This document shows positions 62,194 through 64,000 of a DNA stretch of 64,000 nt, piece after piece. The stretch comes from Streptomyces sp. yr375 (lineage in GTDB: Bacteria; Actinomycetota; Actinomycetes; Streptomycetales; Streptomycetaceae). Where the stretch lies: the NCBI RefSeq assembly GCF_900110755.1, contig NZ_FOFF01000004.1:1-64000 (forward strand), given 5' to 3'. Position numbers and translations under genes: made by a program. How positions within the stretch are numbered: the stretch's first letter is position 1; each line of letters begins with the position of its first letter. The notes beneath the pieces were generated by a model. It saw only the letters and a program-made list of their open reading frames with translations, made no database searches and was not told the origin of the DNA.

Positions 62194-63186
62194 GTGAAGA
62201 ATTGGCGAGAAGACGCCCAACCGGAGTGGCCGGCGGCGGCAACGCCGACCCGGGACGTACCGGTCGTGGGGGCAGGATCTCAGAGCTTTTCCGGGGCGGT
62301 GGGGCAATCCCTGACGTCCATGGCGGGAGAAAACGCAAGATACGGCTCATTGATGGACGTACCGCGTGAAAGCGGTGTGCTGTCGGCCCCGAAATCGTCG
62401 AACGGCCTTTCTGAAAACGAACGGTCGAGCGATCTCCGGGATCCGTGGGGAGAGGAGCCCGGCGGGGCGGACGGCAAGGGCGGCGAACCCGGCGAGGTGA
62501 CCGTCCAGCTCGACCCCCTCAAGAAGGGGCGGCCCGACGGTTCGGACGCCGGCGCCTCCGACGTCCCGGTGTTCGTCGACGAGTCGGGGCGGCGCAGCCG
62601 GACGTTCCGCCGTATCGGCATCGCGGTGGGGACCGCGTGCGGGGCGTACGCCGTTCTCATCGTGGCCACGCTGCTGTCGGGCAACGCGGGCGCGCCCTGG
62701 CTGCCGGTTCCGGTGCCGGGCGCACCGGACGACAAGCCGGCGGCCGGCAAGGTCGACAGCTCGTCCGCGCCGGACGACTCCACGACGCCGCGGCCCGGCG
62801 AACCCGGCGGCCTGTTCCCGGGCGGCACCGGCAGCACCGCCTCCGTGTCCGGCACGATGTCGGGCAAGCCGGGGGCGAGTGCGGTGCCCGGCGCGTCGGG
62901 GAGCGCGGCGGCTTCGCCGGGCGCTGCGTCGGCGTCGGCCCGGCCCTCGGCGAGCGGGACGGCCCGTCCCAGCACGGGTCCCACGGCCGCGGTCTCGCCG
63001 CCGCCCGGCCCGAGCAGCCCGGTGGTCGCACCGCCGGCGTCCACGCCACCGCCGCCGGCGTCCTCGCCCGCGACGACCCCCGATCCGCCCGCCGCCTCCC
63101 CGTCCCCGGCCGGCGGAACCACCACCACGGTCGCCAACGGCCCGCCCGACCCGGCCCCGGCCGCGTCGTCCAGCCCGGCGGCCTGA
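62194..63186 (+). CDS. Pro/Ser-rich single-pass membrane protein
   Basis: This 330-residue protein has a cytoplasmic half of about 140 residues, one membrane segment (IGIAVGTACGAYAVLIVATL) and an outside half of Pro, Ser, Ala and Gly. The cytoplasmic part ends FVDESGRRSRTFRR, placing positive charges inside. The GTG at 62194 has a GGGGGGAAG site 7-10 nt upstream. I do not recognise a named family. It lies directly upstream of a polysaccharide deacetylase/glycosyltransferase gene, so a role as anchor or partner for that envelope enzyme is a reasonable guess. Confidence 0.8.
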   Translation: MKNWREDAQPEWPAAATPTRDVPVVGAGSQSFSGAVGQSLTSMAGENARYGSLMDVPRESGVLSAPKSSNGLSENERSSDLRDPWGEEPGGADGKGGEPGEVTVQLDPLKKGRPDGSDAGASDVPVFVDESGRRSRTFRRIGIAVGTACGAYAVLIVATLLSGNAGAPWLPVPVPGAPDDKPAAGKVDSSSAPDDSTTPRPGEPGGLFPGGTGSTASVSGTMSGKPGASAVPGASGSAAASPGAASASARPSASGTARPSTGPTAAVSPPPGPSSPVVAPPASTPPPPASSPATTPDPPAASPSPAGGTTTTVANGPPDPAPAASSSPAA

Positions 63187-63641
63187 GAGAGCAGGGGCGT
63201 CACCCGGTGGGGGCCGTGAGGCGCGTCGGCCTCGGCGGTCGGTCCGGCCGGGCGTCTCCTGCCGGGGTCGGCGGGTCCGGACCGCTCAGAACGGTGCCTT
63301 CCCGGCGGCCCACACCGCTCAACCCGTCACCCGACCGCACCTGACAGAACCTGAACGCGCCTGACCGCACCTGAACCTGGCGGGCCCGCTCCGCAGTTCG
63401 CCCTCTCGCAGTCAGATGCCCGGAATGCCCGGAGTCCGCGCCGCGTGGGCCGTGGGCCGTCCAACCCTCTGCCCCGGGCGGCCGATGCCCGTAGCTCGCC
63501 CCTTGTCGTCAGAACCGGGCGCCCCCACTCCGCGCCCGCTACTTCGCACGCCCCGCCCCCTCCCCACGCCCCTCCACGCCTCGCTACCCACTCTCGCCGC
63601 CCGAAGCCGCGCGGTGAGCCGTTCTCGGAGAAACAGTTCTC
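63187..63641 (+). other. 455-bp gap before the deacetylase/transferase gene
   Basis: CCTGA(A/C) words recur several times at 63340-63380, a minor tandem repeat. The rest is GC-rich with mixed composition. GGAG at 63627-63630 precedes the next start codon by 11 nt. No operator, terminator hairpin or gene is obvious; a frame on the minus strand (63327-63833) lacks coding character. Confidence 0.35.
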
Positions 63642-64000
63642 ATGGCACCACGTACCAGTCGGCGTACGACTCGACGGTCCGCTGTCGGGCAGTCCGCGTA
63701 TGCGTCCGGCGGCCAGGCCGCCTCCGTTTCCGCCACTGCGTCCGGGTCCGCCTCCTCGGCGTCGGGCGGTGGGCGCAGGACGCGGCGGGGGCGGGCCGCC
63801 GGGCACGGCGGGGGCGGTGGCGGGGGCGCGCACGGGGCGGCGCCGCCCGAACGGAAGCGTTTCGTGCCGCTGCGGCTACGGCATCTGCTGCCGCTGCTCG
63901 TGCTCGGCGCGATGATGGCGATGCTGATGCTGCGCGGCTACGTGCACAGCGAGATCCTCGCCGACTACCGCATCCACCCCGAGGCCGCCACCGACAAGGT
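63642..64000 (+). CDS. N-terminus of a polysaccharide deacetylase/glycosyltransferase (partial)
   Basis: An ATG at 63642 opens a frame that runs off the right edge. It has a cytoplasmic region of about 75 residues rich in Ser, Arg and Gly, then a membrane segment (LLPLLVLGAMMAMLMLRGY). The extracytoplasmic VHSEILADYRIHPEAATDKV follows. This beginning resembles, from memory, bifunctional Streptomyces proteins with a polysaccharide deacetylase and a GT2 domain found at this syntenic place. Neither catalytic domain is in the window, so the assignment rests on the N-terminus and position. Confidence 0.6.
   Translation, partial: MAPRTSRRTTRRSAVGQSAYASGGQAASVSATASGSASSASGGGRRTRRGRAAGHGGGGGGGAHGAAPPERKRFVPLRLRHLLPLLVLGAMMAMLMLRGYVHSEILADYRIHPEAATDK

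Noticed and set aside
63327..63833. 168-codon minus-strand frame over the last gene start
   Set aside because: Gly/Arg/Pro-rich shadow frame opposite the better supported plus-strand membrane enzyme start.

Overview
The window is high-GC actinobacterial DNA. Gene families, codon usage, frequent GTG starts and gene order all point to Streptomyces. From memory, the order mtrA-mtrB-lpqB ... hpf ... secA ... NAD-GDH ... pkaA-pkaB-prfB ... ftsE-ftsX ... smpB-ssrA matches the conserved core of the S. coelicolor chromosome. Species cannot be named from sequence alone. The only mobile-element sequence I see is a transposase fragment at the left edge. I see no CRISPR array, rRNA, tRNA or secondary-metabolite cluster.

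Left part (1-13.2 kb): a partial IS transposase; a GNAT acetyltransferase; the overlapping mtrA-mtrB-lpqB signalling operon with an MtrA-box-like site upstream; a translationally coupled YCII protein/ECF42-type sigma factor pair with a matching promoter; comF with two DnaA boxes upstream; the long-form ribosome hibernation factor hpf; an orphan NarL-type response regulator; a YcaQ/AlkZ-type winged-helix protein; a second GNAT protein.

Middle (13.4-31.8 kb): secA with a strong terminator, its DUF6459 neighbour, DUF6912, HAD and DJ-1 genes; a 1.2-kb gene-free stretch holding about 15 GC hairpin repeats; the 1657-residue NAD-glutamate dehydrogenase, closed by a perfect 25-bp hairpin; a TagGH/Wzm-Wzt-like export ABC transporter divergent from a TetR gene; an ADP-ribosylglycohydrolase, a polytopic glycosyltransferase, and the divergent ohrR/ohr pair with two palindromic operators.

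Envelope and sugar region (31.9-43.3 kb, all minus strand): a small membrane protein, three tandem GT2/TagF-like glycopolymer synthases (the downstream-most has lost a signature histidine), then a sugar ABC transporter operon (binding protein, MalF-type permease with a large extracytoplasmic insert, MalG-type permease).

Right part (43.5-64 kb): an FHA-FtsK/SpoIIIE protein divergent from the Ser/Thr kinases pkaA and pkaB; prfB; a sortase substrate with about 37 GTSx tetrapeptides; a tiny zinc-ribbon membrane protein; ftsE-ftsX; a PDZ/S41 protease whose gene has the only TTA codon I noticed; smpB and tmRNA; a GH31 alpha-glycosidase/LacI operon with palindromic operators; a Pro/Ser-rich membrane protein; and the start of a cell-wall polysaccharide enzyme. 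Much of the window therefore serves cell-envelope growth, division and protein quality control, with several small self-contained regulatory circuits.
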